64,000 nt of DNA from Anthracocystis setariae (GCA_928724745.1 CAKMXJ010000008.1:558001-622000); one strand, 5' to 3'. Positions 19,631 through 30,502 are shown, counted from the first letter of the stretch. Program-made: numbers and translations. Notes: generated by a model not told the origin, from the letters alone.

Positions 19631-20893
19631 TCAAGGCATGAGCCCCTTGATATTGGCGCTCTTGACATGACCCTCTAAAATCAACTCGGACAGCACTTTG
19701 CCGGTTCCGAGCGAGTTGGTGATACCCCAGCACGAGTGCCCTGCTGCTACGTACACGCCATCCTTACCGCCGATGATCGGGTTCCCAGTTCTGTTGCTGA
19801 TCGGCAGATAACACGCCTGCTTGGCTTGCAACTTGGCTCCCGCGTCCACATCGAGCGAAGATGGAGATAGCACCTTGCTTTGCTCGAGCAGAGTCTTGAT
19901 CTTGTTTTCGTCGTATCCTACTTGATCGGCTGTGTCGGGGAGTGGCGCGTCATCCGAGCCCCCGCATACGTACGCAGTACCATCCGGACGGCAGTACAGT
20001 TCAGGAGCACCAGCCTGACGTCCACCAGGCCCATAGGCCATGTCGGTGAAAAGGCAGTCGGCCGACAATGGCTTGCCCGGTGGAGACTGAATCACAACAC
20101 TGTGAGCTCGGGATCCGTCGATGGAACAAGCAGCCTTGAGATGCGCCGGCAAAAGATTGCGGGGGAATAGATGTGTGAGTAGCGAACCAGTCCAAGGCCT
20201 GTAAGCAAAATCCGTGAGACAAGAGAAGGTCAGTGACTGTCATGACCAACAACGAAGACAACTGGCTCAGCAGACTTACCCGGCAGCGATGACAAGATCG
20301 TCAACCTCAATGTCGCGTCGTTGCCCTGATTTGGTATCCTCGATCTCGACTTTATTGACTTTCTTGGCATCGAACTGGAGCTGCGTAGCGCGCGAGTTGA
20401 GAAGCACTTGAACTCCAGCTTTCTCAGACTCGTCCACCAAATGCTGCGTCAACTGGCCAGGATGCACTTGAGCTGTAGTGCCTCCGCCGCCCATATTAGA
20501 GGTAGATTTGACAATATCGTTATCAAGCCAGGTGATAGCCGACTTGTTCTGTCTGCTAGGCTTGTCCTTGAGGTTTGAATCGACATTCACCTGCCAAGTC
20601 TCTACCTCTCGATACCCCCACTTGTCGTAGCCGCCGTCCTGGTCCGCAAGCTGACGATGCAACTTGAAGCTAAGTTCAGCCAGACTTGCTGTAGCAGCAC
20701 CGTGCCAATCCAATGCGAGGAAGCCACCTGCTTTGCCAGAGGCTCCAGGTGCAGGTGCGGCAGAGGCTTCGATCAGAGTAATCTTGGTGGCAGCGCGGGC
20801 TGCTGAGCGTGAGAGGAAGTAAGCGATACTAGAACCGACGATGCCACCACCGATGATGACGATGGATCTGGTTGGCTGAGTTGGGGCAACCAT
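19631..20893 (-). CDS. FAD-dependent oxidoreductase, DAO family (Tda3-like), two exons
   Basis: Exon 1 is 20893-20280 and exon 2 is 20198-19631; the 81-base intron 20199-20279 has a GTAAGT donor and a CAG acceptor and joins to read VIAAGPWTGSLL, the usual DAO-family passage. The product is 393 residues. Seen: an N-terminal dinucleotide-binding motif GGGIVGSS (residues about 14-21) with Glu at the end of the second strand (LIEAS); SGKAGGFLALDW; and a C-terminal AAGHSCWGITNSLGTG that closes over the FAD. Known: this SGKAGGFL subgroup includes yeast Tda3 and plant relatives, poorly characterised oxidoreductases distinct from true D-amino-acid oxidases. Inferred: FAD enzyme acting on an amine or amino-acid-like substrate. 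The shared upstream region also drives the nucleoporin gene on the other strand. Confidence 0.85.
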
Positions 20894-21381
20894 AATGGAT
20901 TCGATCCGTATGAAATGATATCCGATGGATGGGATAAGGATAGCAAGAGGGGATTGTACGTTACATGTCCTCTCGAGTGGCAAATCTTGTGGTTCCTGCT
21001 GCAAGGCTGAGTGTGTTGGACCCTGGAAGTGGAGGCAAGTGTAACCAATTCGCCGAATGCCGAGTGATTTTGTTTTCTCACGGCCGATACAGTCACTTGC
21101 CCAACACAAAAATTGCAAATGCGCGTTCGCTGAGTGCTGTGACGGCAGAAGAAGAAGAAGAACAACAACAACAACAACAACAACATCATCATCCATCGCT
21201 TGTGTCTCTCTTTCATCTTTTCACTACGAGCTTCCCTCTCGCTACCGTCGAGCCATTGTCCATCTGCTCTCTTCTGGGGATATCACGACAGTAAGGCTCT
21301 AACGCATTCTCACCGTTTTGGATCGGACTGGATTTCGAATAGCACCGCTCTGTGCTGGGCCGTGCCGTGCAAGAAACAGCC
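20894..21381. other. Divergent promoter region between the FAD oxidoreductase and Nup53 genes
   Basis: This 488-base region carries a compound trinucleotide repeat (GAA, then AAC, then ATC) at 21148-21193. Open frames extend through it only because the repeat lacks stops. No extra gene is seen. Confidence 0.6.
21148..21193. repeat. Compound (GAA)n(CAA)n(CAT)n microsatellite
   Basis: Three adjacent trinucleotide runs in the bidirectional promoter; read on the minus strand they give an artefactual polyVal/polyLeu peptide. Confidence 0.85.
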
Positions 21382-22023
21382 ATGTTCTCGTTCTCGAATC
21401 AGGCGGGTACACCGCAGCAGCAACAACAGCAACCGCAATCATCCACACCCTTTGGTAGCAACTCGGGAGGCTTCAACAACTCATTGTCTACCCCTGGAGG
21501 CTTTTCATTTGGAAACAACACCGCAAACAATACGCAACAATCGCAAACGCAACAGCCACAGCAAGGCACACCGCAATCGGGCAGTCTCTTTGGACAGAAA
21601 CCGCTCTTCGGTACACCTGGAACACAGCAGTCGCAGCAGCAACAACAGCCGTCGGGCTCGCTGTTTGGCAGCAATGCCACTTCCACACCGGGCCAGCCTA
21701 GCCAGTCTCAGCCAAATTTGTTCGGCACACCGCAGAACAACAGCCTGTTCGGATCAAATGCTTCCTCAGGATTCGCTCCGCAGCAACAAGCGCAGCAGCC
21801 TCAACAGGGTCAGCAGCAGGCCACGCAACCAAACACGTTTGGTCAAGGCGCATTCGGCTTCAACTCGTCGTCTCCTGCTCCCTTTTCCTCTCAGCAGACC
21901 AACAACTTTGGTAGCCCATTCCACCAGAACAACGCGCAGCATCAGCAAAACGCGACGCAGTTTGGCACTCCGCAGTCGTCGCAGCAGCAGCCACAGTATC
22001 AGCACCAGCAGCAGCAACAACAA

Positions 22024-22055
<32 letters not shown>

Positions 22056-23715
22056 TCAGCAGGCCATTGATCAGCAGAGATTCAATCTAGAACAGCAAAG
22101 CCAAAACATGAGCTACATTCCGGGATATCTCAGTCGCACAAAGGTGGTCAAACCGTACAAGCTTCCTGCTCGACAAGCAGAGCCTACCTCGCCCGAGGCG
22201 GTTCAGGATGCCGACCTGAGCATCACTTTTGGTACGCCCGCTTCCAAGTCGGGCAAAGAAGAAAGCACGCCATCATCCAAAGGCCATGCATCTCCCGTGG
22301 GAAGGTTCAGCTCGAGCTTTTTCAATGAGAGGCGTGAAGACGCCTCGTTCGGTCGCGCCGGATCTGTTGGTCCTGGAACCCCGTGGAGGGGAGGCAAGGA
22401 GAGCATCTTTGGAGCTGGTGGACTTCGTGGAGGTCGTCAGTCGGCCACTCCAGCTCCGGCCTCGTCGATCGCAGGTGCATCCGCAACTCCCGCGCGCAAA
22501 ACGTCGATGGATTCGCCAGCGCGCTCTGTCCGTTCCAACTCGACTCCTCCAGCTGCGTCTGCATCTTTTAATGTCGCACACGGCGCCATGGACGAGGGCG
22601 ACGATGACGATGCACCACCGCAGGAGCGACTCGAAGATGAAGCCCCTGCTGCTGCTGCACAGTCTTCGTTCCTTGATCCTTCGAGCGGGGGTGCCGGTGT
22701 CTATTCTTCCAACTTGCGCAGCACCGGTGTTACTGAGTCTTCGTCTCAGAAACTCGTGTCGTACACGAACAGTGCTTTGCCAAGGGCGTCTCCTTCTCTC
22801 GGTGCCAGCAACACGGGAGCCGCCGAATGTTCAGTGGATGCAAGCTCCGAGAAGACCACACCTCTTGGCTTGGCGCAGCGCAGCGTGCTTGTGTACGGTT
22901 ATCCGACTTGGATGGAGAAGGCGGTGGTCGAGCTTTTCGCCAGCATCGGCGGAATCGAGCTGATCGAGGCCATCGACTTGACTGGGAGCGGGTCGGCGCA
23001 GGAGCAGGCTGCGGCTGCGGCTGCGGGTTCGGCTTCGTCGGCGCCACTTTCGTGCTGCACGCGCATTCGATATTTCGAATCGTTCCAAGCGCTGCATGCA
23101 TTGCGTCGGAATGGCGAGGTGGTTGCAGGCGCGTGCATGGTGGGTGTTCGATGGGAGGATGACAACTTGCATCAGGTGGCTCTTACCAATGGTATCGATG
23201 CGGTGTTCCGTATGGATGTGTTCCCATCCAGCCGGACGGCCGAGACGTTTAGAGCATCCACCAAGGCCATCGCGGTTGCCTCGATTGAGGCGTCGTCGAT
23301 GTCGGCAGCTCGTGCCGCCACCCACTCGGGCAATGGCAACGGAGGTGGTGGTGGTGGTGGTGGTGGTGGTGGTGGTGTGCAGGGTAGTCGGGGCTCGATC
23401 GGTGGCAGTGCTCATGCGGGTCGTAGTGATGGCAGTGCAGCGGCTGGGGTGGGAGGAATTGCGTCGGGGACTCCATCGTACCCTGCATTTGGTCGTCCGC
23501 TTTCGGTGATTAATGATCCGACGATTGCGTTTAAACAGTCAGCGGCGTCGGCGTCGTCGTCGTCGTCCTCGAACAACTTGACGGGTCTTGCAGGATCGCC
23601 ATTCAAGGCAGCGTCGTCGTTGTTCGCAACGCCGCAGAAATCGTCAACGCCAGCAAAGGGCTCTTCCTCTACAGGTGTGCTCAGTCGCATCACCGATGGA
23701 ATCTTTGGTTGGTAG
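21382..23715 (+). CDS. Nucleoporin Nup53/Nup35 family
   Basis: 777 residues from MFSFSNQAG; the frame also extends upstream with ATG and GTG codons, but this ATG starts directly into FG repeats. Seen: a Gln-rich FG/GLFG-like N-terminus (about 1-240) with a polyQ tract at 22006-22060; a middle segment MSYIPGYLSRT; the Nup35-type RRM fold about 500-620 (SVLVYGYPTWMEKAVVELF, then VVAGACMVGVRW); a polyGly run near 23343-23376; and an extreme C-terminus ending SRITDGIFGW. Known: Nup53/Nup35 RRMs dimerise, and a terminal amphipathic helix ending in FGW binds the nuclear membrane. Inferred: a nuclear-pore inner-ring linker protein. Two internal Gly/Ser and Gln expansions look species-specific. Confidence 0.92.
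22006..22060 (+). repeat. CAG/CAA repeat coding polyglutamine in Nup53
   Basis: A mixed CAG/CAA run encodes an almost pure Gln stretch in the FG region. Such tracts vary in length between strains. Confidence 0.85.
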
Positions 23716-23793
23716 TTGTTCTCTACCTATCTTTCTCGTACAATTCAATCCATCCAGACTAGACCACGCTTGCGAGGATCGTAAATGCAGTCA

Positions 23794-23796
<3 letters not shown>

Positions 23797-23840
<44 letters not shown>
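23797..23840. repeat. (GA)n microsatellite
   Basis: An uninterrupted GA dinucleotide run lies between the convergent Nup53 and CENP-A genes, about 80 bases after the Nup53 stop and 110 bases after the CENP-A stop. Confidence 0.95.
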
Positions 23841-23843
<3 letters not shown>

Positions 23844-23950
23844 TGGATGCAAGACAGGGCTAGAGTACAGTAACAGTGGGGGAGGGGTGGGGCGACGAAG
23901 AGAACGGGTATGAAAATGATGTTGAGGTCGGATTATTGGGTGAGGAGGGT

Positions 23951-24685
23951 TTAGTATCCGCCTAGGCCGTCCCATCTGCCTCGGAGACGACGTGCGAGTT
24001 GGAAGTCCTTTTTCATAAGTGTAACGCGCTTGCCATGAATCGCGCACAGATTGCTGCACCGCCAGAGAGATGCAAAGAATCCAACATGTCAGTACCAAGT
24101 TTTTTCGACAGTCAGGTGGGGTGAGCGATTGCGTTGTTATGTGTGTAAACTTACGCATCTTCAAAGAGATGGACTAGGAAAGCTTCCGTTGCTTCCTGTA
24201 GCGCGAGGATGGCTGAACTCTGCCATCTGAGGCCCGAGCCGTATTCGCCGTGTTCGTAGGAGGTGACAAAGTCGTTTGCGATTTCTCTGACTAGACGTGC
24301 AAAGGGGAGTTTGCGGAGGAGGAGATCGGTTGATTTCTGATATTTGCGGATTTCGCGAAGGGCTACAGTGCCTGGTTTGTGACGCCGTTTGTGATCGATA
24401 TGACCTGTAGGCAAGCACCGAAGAAGCAAAGCGTTTGAGCAATCTTGATAGCCAAAGTAGTGCTAGCGGGTATGGCGAGGACTTACTGATGCTTGGTTCG
24501 GTGACCGAGTATTCCTCGAACCTTCTTCTGGACATGGTGGATTGGATGGATGGTGCGCGGCGGGAGAGCATGGCGGAGCCACCGCCTTCGGATGAACTCG
24601 CGTAAGAGCCATCATCGTATGTCTCGGCATACGTGGATTCGGGATACGAAGTGTCCGCCAGACTGTGTCGTGGTCGAGACGCCAT
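23951..24685 (-). CDS. Centromeric histone H3 variant (CENP-A/Cse4), three exons
   Basis: Exons 24685-24487, 24404-24155 and 24053-23951; introns of 82 and 101 bases each have GTAAGT donors and CAG acceptors, and the spliced frame is continuous (183 residues). Seen: a non-conserved Ser/Tyr/Arg tail (1-67); [64 protein letters not shown]; and the end [13 protein letters not shown]. Known: Trp in the RWQ motif, a lengthened loop 1 and a divergent tail separate CENP-A from canonical H3. Here loop 1 (residues 113-127) is about nine residues longer than in H3. Inferred: it marks centromeric nucleosomes and seeds kinetochores. It is divergent from a coiled-coil gene 402 bases away. Confidence 0.95.
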
Positions 24686-25087
24686 CTTGTGTGTTCTCGG
24701 TCGGGACCTGTGACTGACACGGTTAGCTGTAACAATTTGATCGTTTCGTTTACAGAGTAGCAAGAGACGGTGTCGAGGTGATCTTTGGGATGGTGTTAGT
24801 GGAGAAGCAAGCGTCGCGTCGTGCCAAAGTAACATATGTTAAGCCAACACGCACGCACGCCATCCATCCATTTTGAGTCAGAGAAGAGACAAGGTCACGT
24901 GGACAGATGGCTGATTGCGAAAACGCAGCTTCGAGTGGCAGCGGATCAGACGCGTCGTGGGTGTTGTTCTTTTTTTTTGTGCACGTCATTCCAACCTCAC
25001 ACATGGCAACATGATCGTGGATGGACCGCGCTACCATCATCCCTGAACTGCCAAATCGTATCGCTGTTCATCAGCTTACTAGCCGTC
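24686..25087. other. Divergent promoter region between CENP-A and a coiled-coil gene
   Basis: 402 bases hold both starts. The + frame stays open through it but lacks protein-like composition before the ATG at 25088. No gene. Confidence 0.6.
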
Positions 25088-27787
25088 ATGGCTTCATCCA
25101 ACATACAAGCGGTGACGGCCGTGAATTCGGTCGAATCGTCACTGCCCGCCAACTACGACCATCTGCCCGACCTCTCAGCCGACCTCTCGATGGACACTAC
25201 CGATGATGCTTCCCGACCCACGTTTGAGCAACTCAATGCCACTCTCATCTCTCGAGGCTACCTCCGCATTCCACTCAACGTCACGGGGATGCGGCAAGAC
25301 TCGCTCGGGGCTCTCGCCGATGCTCTTCATGCCATGATCGCGCAGCGAGAGCAAGATATTCAAGTTCGCACAGCTCTCACCGCCAAAAACCGCACGCTGA
25401 CTGCATCGCTCGAGCGAACCAATCGTTTCCACAAACAAGAGCTGGAGCGCTCCGCAGACATCGAACGCAAGGCTGAGGCTTCCAAGGCTAAGCTAGCTCA
25501 TCTCACAATCCAGCTCGAGACCGAACAAAAGGCTCACGCTGCCACCAAAGAAGCTCTAGCGCGCATGCGCAGGGATCTTCAGACCGTCAAGGCTTCGGCT
25601 CTGCAGTACAAGGCCGCAAACGATCGGTCGGTAGCAAGGGTGAGGGCGAGGATCGGGCAAGCTACGAGTTCGGCGATCCGAACTGCTGTGCCGGACTTTC
25701 AGATTGTGGCTTCTGCGTTCAGTGATTTGCCCTCGGCATCGTCTTCCAAGGCTGGCAGCGCAGGAATCTATGCTCAACAGGTGCAGGAATTGGAGCAGAT
25801 GCGCTCACGTCTGGTCGAGTACAACCAGGCACTGAAACGGTTCGCCACAGAGGCTATCAATGCAGCGCGCCGTGCGGATCAAGAGCTGCTCGACATGGTG
25901 GAAGCTGAAGAGGAGGATGCCAAGAAGCGACAAGTGGCCAACGCTTCGAGACCGTCGGGTGAATCGAGCGGTACACGATCCGTCTCTTCGAGCAGTCTCA
26001 ACCATGTCGGAACATCAAAGCGATCCGCGAGCTCGGATGCATGGCTCCAAGGACACCGACCACTGTTCCAGCGAGACCTCTTCCCAGCCAACGACACCCT
26101 CCGCTCGACAACCTCCGGCATCCTCCTTTCCGATTCGGCGAGCAAATCACCCCACCCGGCTATCCGCGCGCTCCAAGTCACCTCAACCGCCATCAGCTCC
26201 CACGTGCAATCGCTTCTGGATCTTCGCACAGAGCGCACCGTGCACTATGCCGCGCTCAACCAACGCATCGGTGCCCAAGTTCGCGAACAAGTATGGGCCG
26301 CCAAGCTGGAGCACGAGATCCACAACGATCTGCAGAACGATGCGCGGCTGTCGTTGAACAAGATCAATGGACCTGCGCATGTCGGTTCGTTGGCGGCGGC
26401 GGCGGCGGCGATTGCGGCTTCAGGTGGCAGTTCCAATGGCGGCACATCGCAACGCGTGGATTGGCACAAGGAAAAGATCGAGCTCGAAAAGAAACTGGCT
26501 CAGATGATCAAGCAGCTGGCGGTGGCGGAGGAAAATGCCATGAGGAAGACTAAGGAGGTCAAAGTACTGGCTGAAGCCGAGAAGAGGTTGCGCAGCTTGC
26601 TGGATCAGGCTTCGTCATCAGCGGTCAATGTAGAGGAGACAGCGGCGATGACGGAGGCATTGGAGCAAGCTGAGGAGCTCAAGGCGAAACTTCAGACGGC
26701 CGAAATGGAACGCCAACTGTACGCCAAGCGCTGCGAGATGCTCGAGACCCAGGCACGAGAGCTGCGCCATGACCATGGTCATATTTTGTCAGGACCGATG
26801 ACCTCGCTCAAGCGTTTGGATGATGTTGAAGTGGCCGAGATCCATGAGCGCGATCAGCAGCGTCGCAGCGAGATCGGTGGACTTTCCATGGTGGTCGAGG
26901 ATGCAGAGATGCCTTCGCTCTCCAGTACGGTCGAGACGGTGGAGACCAATAGCGACGGTCTGGGCGATACGTCCGGGTCACGTCGATCGGTAACAAGGGG
27001 GAGGAAGAGTAAGGAGTCAGCAGAGGTGGGTGGGATGAGTTTTGGTGAGAGCTTTGGTAATAATCCGGAACTCGATGCTATCTTTGGCGTTGGAAAGGCG
27101 AAGGTGAAGGAGAGGGTAGCGAGGACTGAGTCGGTACCGAGACGATCGTCCAGGCTTTCTGGAGGCAGTACGGCGGTGGCTGAGAGTGGTGAGGAGCAGG
27201 AGGCGGTGGAGCAGCTTCAGAGTCGTAAGCGCAAGGCGGATAACAATGCGCAAGCAGATGTAGACCTCAGCAGCGCAAGCAAGAGACGTGCCAGTCGACG
27301 CACTTCCGGCGAAGGACCCGACGAGCAGCAGGATACAGTTGCCAATAAGCACTCAGCATCTCCGAAATGGTCGAAACAAGCGAAAGCTGAACTACCGCCA
27401 TCGATCGTGGATGTACCAGCCGCAGCGAGCGTCAAGACGACTCAGACTCTGTCGGCTATAGAAACTCAGTCACGTCGTCGACTGTCGACACGCGAAAAGA
27501 ACGAATTGGAGCATCGTCAGAAGCAGCAACGTGCTGTTTCGACCGCCGCTGCTGCTCCGGCGTCGAGCAAGACACCAGCTCAGAGTTCCAGGAGGATCGT
27601 GTCTGCGTCGGCGGCCAGCTCTGTAACACGGCCAACAGCAGCCTCGCTTCGAAGAAGCGAAGAAACGCAAGCCATCAAACGTCCACTTTCAAATGCGACT
27701 AACAAGCGCGACGATCTCAACTCAGCTACAGCTACAGCTTCGACCAAGACGCAACAGAGGGCCTCGGCGGTTCGCGCAAGATCGTGA
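25088..27787 (+). CDS. Coiled-coil protein, possibly ADIP/Msd1-related
   Basis: 899 residues from MASSNIQAV; an open frame extends 84 codons upstream but looks like leader. Seen: an N-terminal block (about 35-85) reading FEQLNATLISRGYL then LGALADALHAMIAQREQD; long heptad-rich coiled coils about 90-180, 230-275 and 450-570; an Ala run; and a Ser/Arg/Lys-rich basic C-terminal third. Known: a short LNxxLxxxGYL block followed by coiled coil is the layout of the ADIP family (animal SSX2IP, fission yeast Msd1), which anchors microtubule minus ends at spindle poles. Inferred and unproven: a spindle-pole or microtubule-associated role. No catalytic motif is present. It shares its upstream region with CENP-A. 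Confidence 0.6.
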   Translation: MASSNIQAVTAVNSVESSLPANYDHLPDLSADLSMDTTDDASRPTFEQLNATLISRGYLRIPLNVTGMRQDSLGALADALHAMIAQREQDIQVRTALTAKNRTLTASLERTNRFHKQELERSADIERKAEASKAKLAHLTIQLETEQKAHAATKEALARMRRDLQTVKASALQYKAANDRSVARVRARIGQATSSAIRTAVPDFQIVASAFSDLPSASSSKAGSAGIYAQQVQELEQMRSRLVEYNQALKRFATEAINAARRADQELLDMVEAEEEDAKKRQVANASRPSGESSGTRSVSSSSLNHVGTSKRSASSDAWLQGHRPLFQRDLFPANDTLRSTTSGILLSDSASKSPHPAIRALQVTSTAISSHVQSLLDLRTERTVHYAALNQRIGAQVREQVWAAKLEHEIHNDLQNDARLSLNKINGPAHVGSLAAAAAAIAASGGSSNGGTSQRVDWHKEKIELEKKLAQMIKQLAVAEENAMRKTKEVKVLAEAEKRLRSLLDQASSSAVNVEETAAMTEALEQAEELKAKLQTAEMERQLYAKRCEMLETQARELRHDHGHILSGPMTSLKRLDDVEVAEIHERDQQRRSEIGGLSMVVEDAEMPSLSSTVETVETNSDGLGDTSGSRRSVTRGRKSKESAEVGGMSFGESFGNNPELDAIFGVGKAKVKERVARTESVPRRSSRLSGGSTAVAESGEEQEAVEQLQSRKRKADNNAQADVDLSSASKRRASRRTSGEGPDEQQDTVANKHSASPKWSKQAKAELPPSIVDVPAAASVKTTQTLSAIETQSRRRLSTREKNELEHRQKQQRAVSTAAAAPASSKTPAQSSRRIVSASAASSVTRPTAASLRRSEETQAIKRPLSNATNKRDDLNSATATASTKTQQRASAVRARS

Positions 27788-28219
27788 TCATGGCGGTGGA
27801 TGGGTGGACTTCGATGGCTTTGTATTCTATTTGACATAACATTGTACTTACTGTAGTTACTCTGATACTCTGGTCCGAGCTGAGATTGGTGTGTGATTGA
27901 GAGAGAGTGCGGAGGGCGCGCCCACTTGCGTGTGACTGCTGTGCTTGCATTCGGGGCTACCCACGGTAAATCGCGCTTGGTGGAGCAAAGGGGTGATTGA
28001 TGTGCGGGTATGGATGGGCCGTTGCAACGAGATGCGTGGGTTGCGTAGATTGATCTTGTTTCGCCACCTTTCACAAGTTGGTTGAGACCATGGTGGCATG
28101 CTGTTCCCCCACCACACATGAAGAGAAACCCCGGTAGGAGCCTGGAGAAAGTCAAGCCCCACCACCGCCTCCCCCTGGTAACCACAGTGAAACGCCAACA
28201 CTGGTCACGGCTATGTGGG
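27788..28219. other. Intergenic, left part of a decayed region
   Basis: About 430 bases without a gene. An antisense frame crosses from the coiled-coil gene but is Arg/Ser/His-rich and has no domain. Confidence 0.5.
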
Positions 28220-29092
28220 GTTACAGTACAATCTAATAGGTGCGGCATTGCAGGTGGGAGGTAGCCCCACGGATGAAGTGGGACACTCAGGATGGGGAGG
28301 CATCATAACAATTGGGACCCACGCAAACACTCACGTTACCCACATTAAATATACGCCCAAGACCAACTCTACTGTCTCAGCATCCGATCTAGAACTTCAG
28401 CTCTTAGACAAGATGCTCGAAACGTGGCCTACTAGGTAGTACTTTCGCTTTCAAGCTGGACGGTGATGCAGTGCGGAGCGCAGCACGCTCCTGAAGATGA
28501 CCAGCGAACTGACCATGGGGATACGTGGGACAACTACCAGCCCGACAGCCCGACTTCCCCAGGACAGAACTGTCGGTCCAGGGTCAGGTGTACGAAGAGC
28601 TGTGTGGCGAGAACAGTCGGTGGGAACATCCGTGTTTCCACTAAAAGCACCACGCGGGCGATCGGAAAAAAGTCAACATCGAAGTCTACAAAGACCTCGA
28701 CTTCCTGAACCCCCAAGAACAGATCCTCATCAAGGACGATGATATGACCGGTAAGTCACACCTTCCCCCCGCCAGTATACGTCGCAAGGGAAGAAGAGGG
28801 AGAACTGATAACGTTGTTGTTCGCAGACTTTACGGTGAAGGATCCCTATGCCAAGTTCAATATTCAATTCCTCGGAAGGGGTGGGTTGACGTTGAAGTAT
28901 TCCAAGTACGAGCCGGGGAAGCCGTGCTTTGGGATCAAACTGATGGCCAATATGGATAACGACAAGAGGAGGATTTGGGTGCAGGACCAAGATGGCAGCG
29001 GTAGGGATTTGGATACGCAGAACAGTTACTCGACTTGGATCACTCTGTGGGGCAGTAAGTGGGTCAACATTCACGTCAAGCGTGACGGCTAG
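28220..29092 (+). pseudogene. Broken gene of unknown family, intact 3' exon
   Basis: Protein-like stretches appear in changing frames: ASDLELQLLDKMLETWP (ends at a stop, 28437), then DTWDNYQPDSPTSPGQNC, then VYEELCGENSRWEHPCF and, after an in-frame TAA (28642), DRKKVNIEVYKDLDFLNPQE. The last joins through a clear 76-base intron (28751-28826, GTAAGT...CAG) to an 88-codon final exon (28827-29092) rich in Lys, Asp, Gly and Trp that ends VNIHVKRDG. No ATG serves the last exons in frame. I read it as a decayed gene with at least two frame changes and one stop; a gene with further unrecognised introns is the alternative. The family is not recognised, and no signal peptide is visible. Confidence 0.42.
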
Positions 29093-29268
29093 AGCGTGAA
29101 CTTGTCAGCCCAGCAGCCGAAAAGTGATACTTGTTCCTTGATGTCGGCTCTCCAATTACATGATCACCGTAACAGTTTGGAAGGGTAGAAGAGTTTCGCG
29201 ACCAATGAAAGCCAGCCAGCTCGCTACGAAACCTGAGCTATCTGCTGCTGTGAAAGTTGACCGAAGCT
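29093..29268. other. Short convergent gap
   Basis: The 3' flanks of the broken gene and the Dabb gene. Nothing recognised. Confidence 0.5.
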
Positions 29269-29673
29269 CTAGACCTCAAAGTCGTAGATGAAAGCATCAG
29301 CCAATGCTGGCTTGACCTTTTCCTACCATGCCAAACAACACGAAACGATTTGTTAGCAACAATATCTCCCTTTGTCGACTTGTGGCATTGGGTGGAGACT
29401 TACGACGAAAGCTCTGTGGACTGGATCTGACTCGAGGTAGTAAGTTCGATGTTGTTCCGAGGGGAAGGTGGAGATGAAGATGTGATCAAAATCCTTACCG
29501 AATCCTTCGGGTGAAGTGTTGGTGGTGGAGCTCTTGAAGTCGAGCAGGTACGGGTTGCCGTCTGAGTAGATGCATTCTTTGGGGAACGTGTTGAAGTGGT
29601 TGTAGAGATCGAGACGCTCCGAGGCGGAGACGGTGTCTTTGTACTTGAGCGAGACGACGTGGACGATTGGCAT
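29269..29673 (-). CDS. Small Dabb (stress-responsive A/B barrel) domain protein, two exons
   Basis: Exon 1 is 29673-29404 and exon 2 is 29322-29269; the 81-base intron has a GTAAGT donor and TAG acceptor. Joined, it gives 107 residues ending HRAFVEKVKPALADAFIYDFEV. Seen: an N-terminal beta strand MPIVHVVSLKYK, then a central GKDFDHIFISTFPSE, and the C-terminal DFEV strand. Known: Dabb proteins of about 100 residues form dimeric alpha/beta barrels; fungal members include stress-responsive proteins and some polyketide-processing enzymes. Inferred: a cytosolic stand-alone dimeric Dabb protein of unknown substrate. Without the splice the frame would end in a spurious CC tail, so the intron is well supported. 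Confidence 0.85.
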
Positions 29674-29951
29674 GATGACCAGAAATCAGTGAGGTTTGCG
29701 GATGGGCGAGGATGCGGTTGGATGGAAGGAAAGAAGTCGAACAGCGAACCAAGTCAAAGTCAGTGCGGGGTAAAATCTCGCTTGTTGTCTCCGCTTATAC
29801 GCAATAGATTTCTGCCGCACTCATTCAACCGGCATTTGCTTAACTTGCACCGTACTGTACAGTACAGTGCAGTCTAACATGACTCAATGTGACCATTACG
29901 GAAGCTGTATGGTTCCCGTTGCGGGGCTCCAGAGCATACACCGTGCGCAAA

Positions 29952-29973
29952 AGAGAGAGAGAGAGAGAGAGAG
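29952..29973. repeat. (GA)n microsatellite
   Basis: A short uninterrupted GA run in intergenic DNA. Confidence 0.9.
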
Positions 29974-30493
29974 TAAACCCGTCATGCCAGGGCGGCAGCA
30001 ACCGGCCGGATCATCGAGCGTATATCCGTGGTGGGCGGCGGAGATGCAAATGTGTCAGTTTACCCGAGTATCCGGGATCTTGATTTGTACTTGTCAAGAA
30101 CACCTTCTGCTGCAACCAACAACCCATTCCAGTGTGCTGTAAAGGACTGTGCTGTACTGTACGATGCATCTACAAGCCTGTAGCAGCCGGCGTAACCATG
30201 CGTGACATTCGAATCGATCGAGCTTCGCCGGAGCCCAGGAATCTGGGTTGTCACAAGTTGGCGGAACGTGAGCCTTGTTTGTTCGACTTTGGTACCTGCT
30301 TTTTCTTTACTAAAGGGTCGTTGGTTTGAGGGTCTCGTGCCAACATTGGTGACACTGTGTCCCATAGCTGAGCTTGAGAGAAAGGTAGTATGACTGGCAA
30401 AGTTGCCTTGCGGCGCACGCGCGGGAAGCGTGCAAATGTTTGGCAGCAGGAGCGCCAGGGGGCAAAGGGGCAAGGTGGGAGGGGGGTATCATG

Positions 30494-30502
30494 TATATAT
30501 AA
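30494..30502 (+). promoter_or_regulatory. Putative TATA box in front of the NmrA-like pseudogene
   Basis: TATATATAA lies 93 bases before the ATG at 30595. A preserved promoter in front of a broken reading frame suggests recent inactivation. Confidence 0.45.

Noticed and set aside
24836..25087. 84-codon N-terminal extension of the coiled-coil protein
   Set aside because: Composition changes abruptly before the ATG at 25088 and it fills the promoter shared with CENP-A.
27580..28248. 222-codon minus-strand frame across the 3' end of the coiled-coil gene
   Set aside because: It overlaps a coding exon in antisense and is Arg/Ser/His-rich with no domain.
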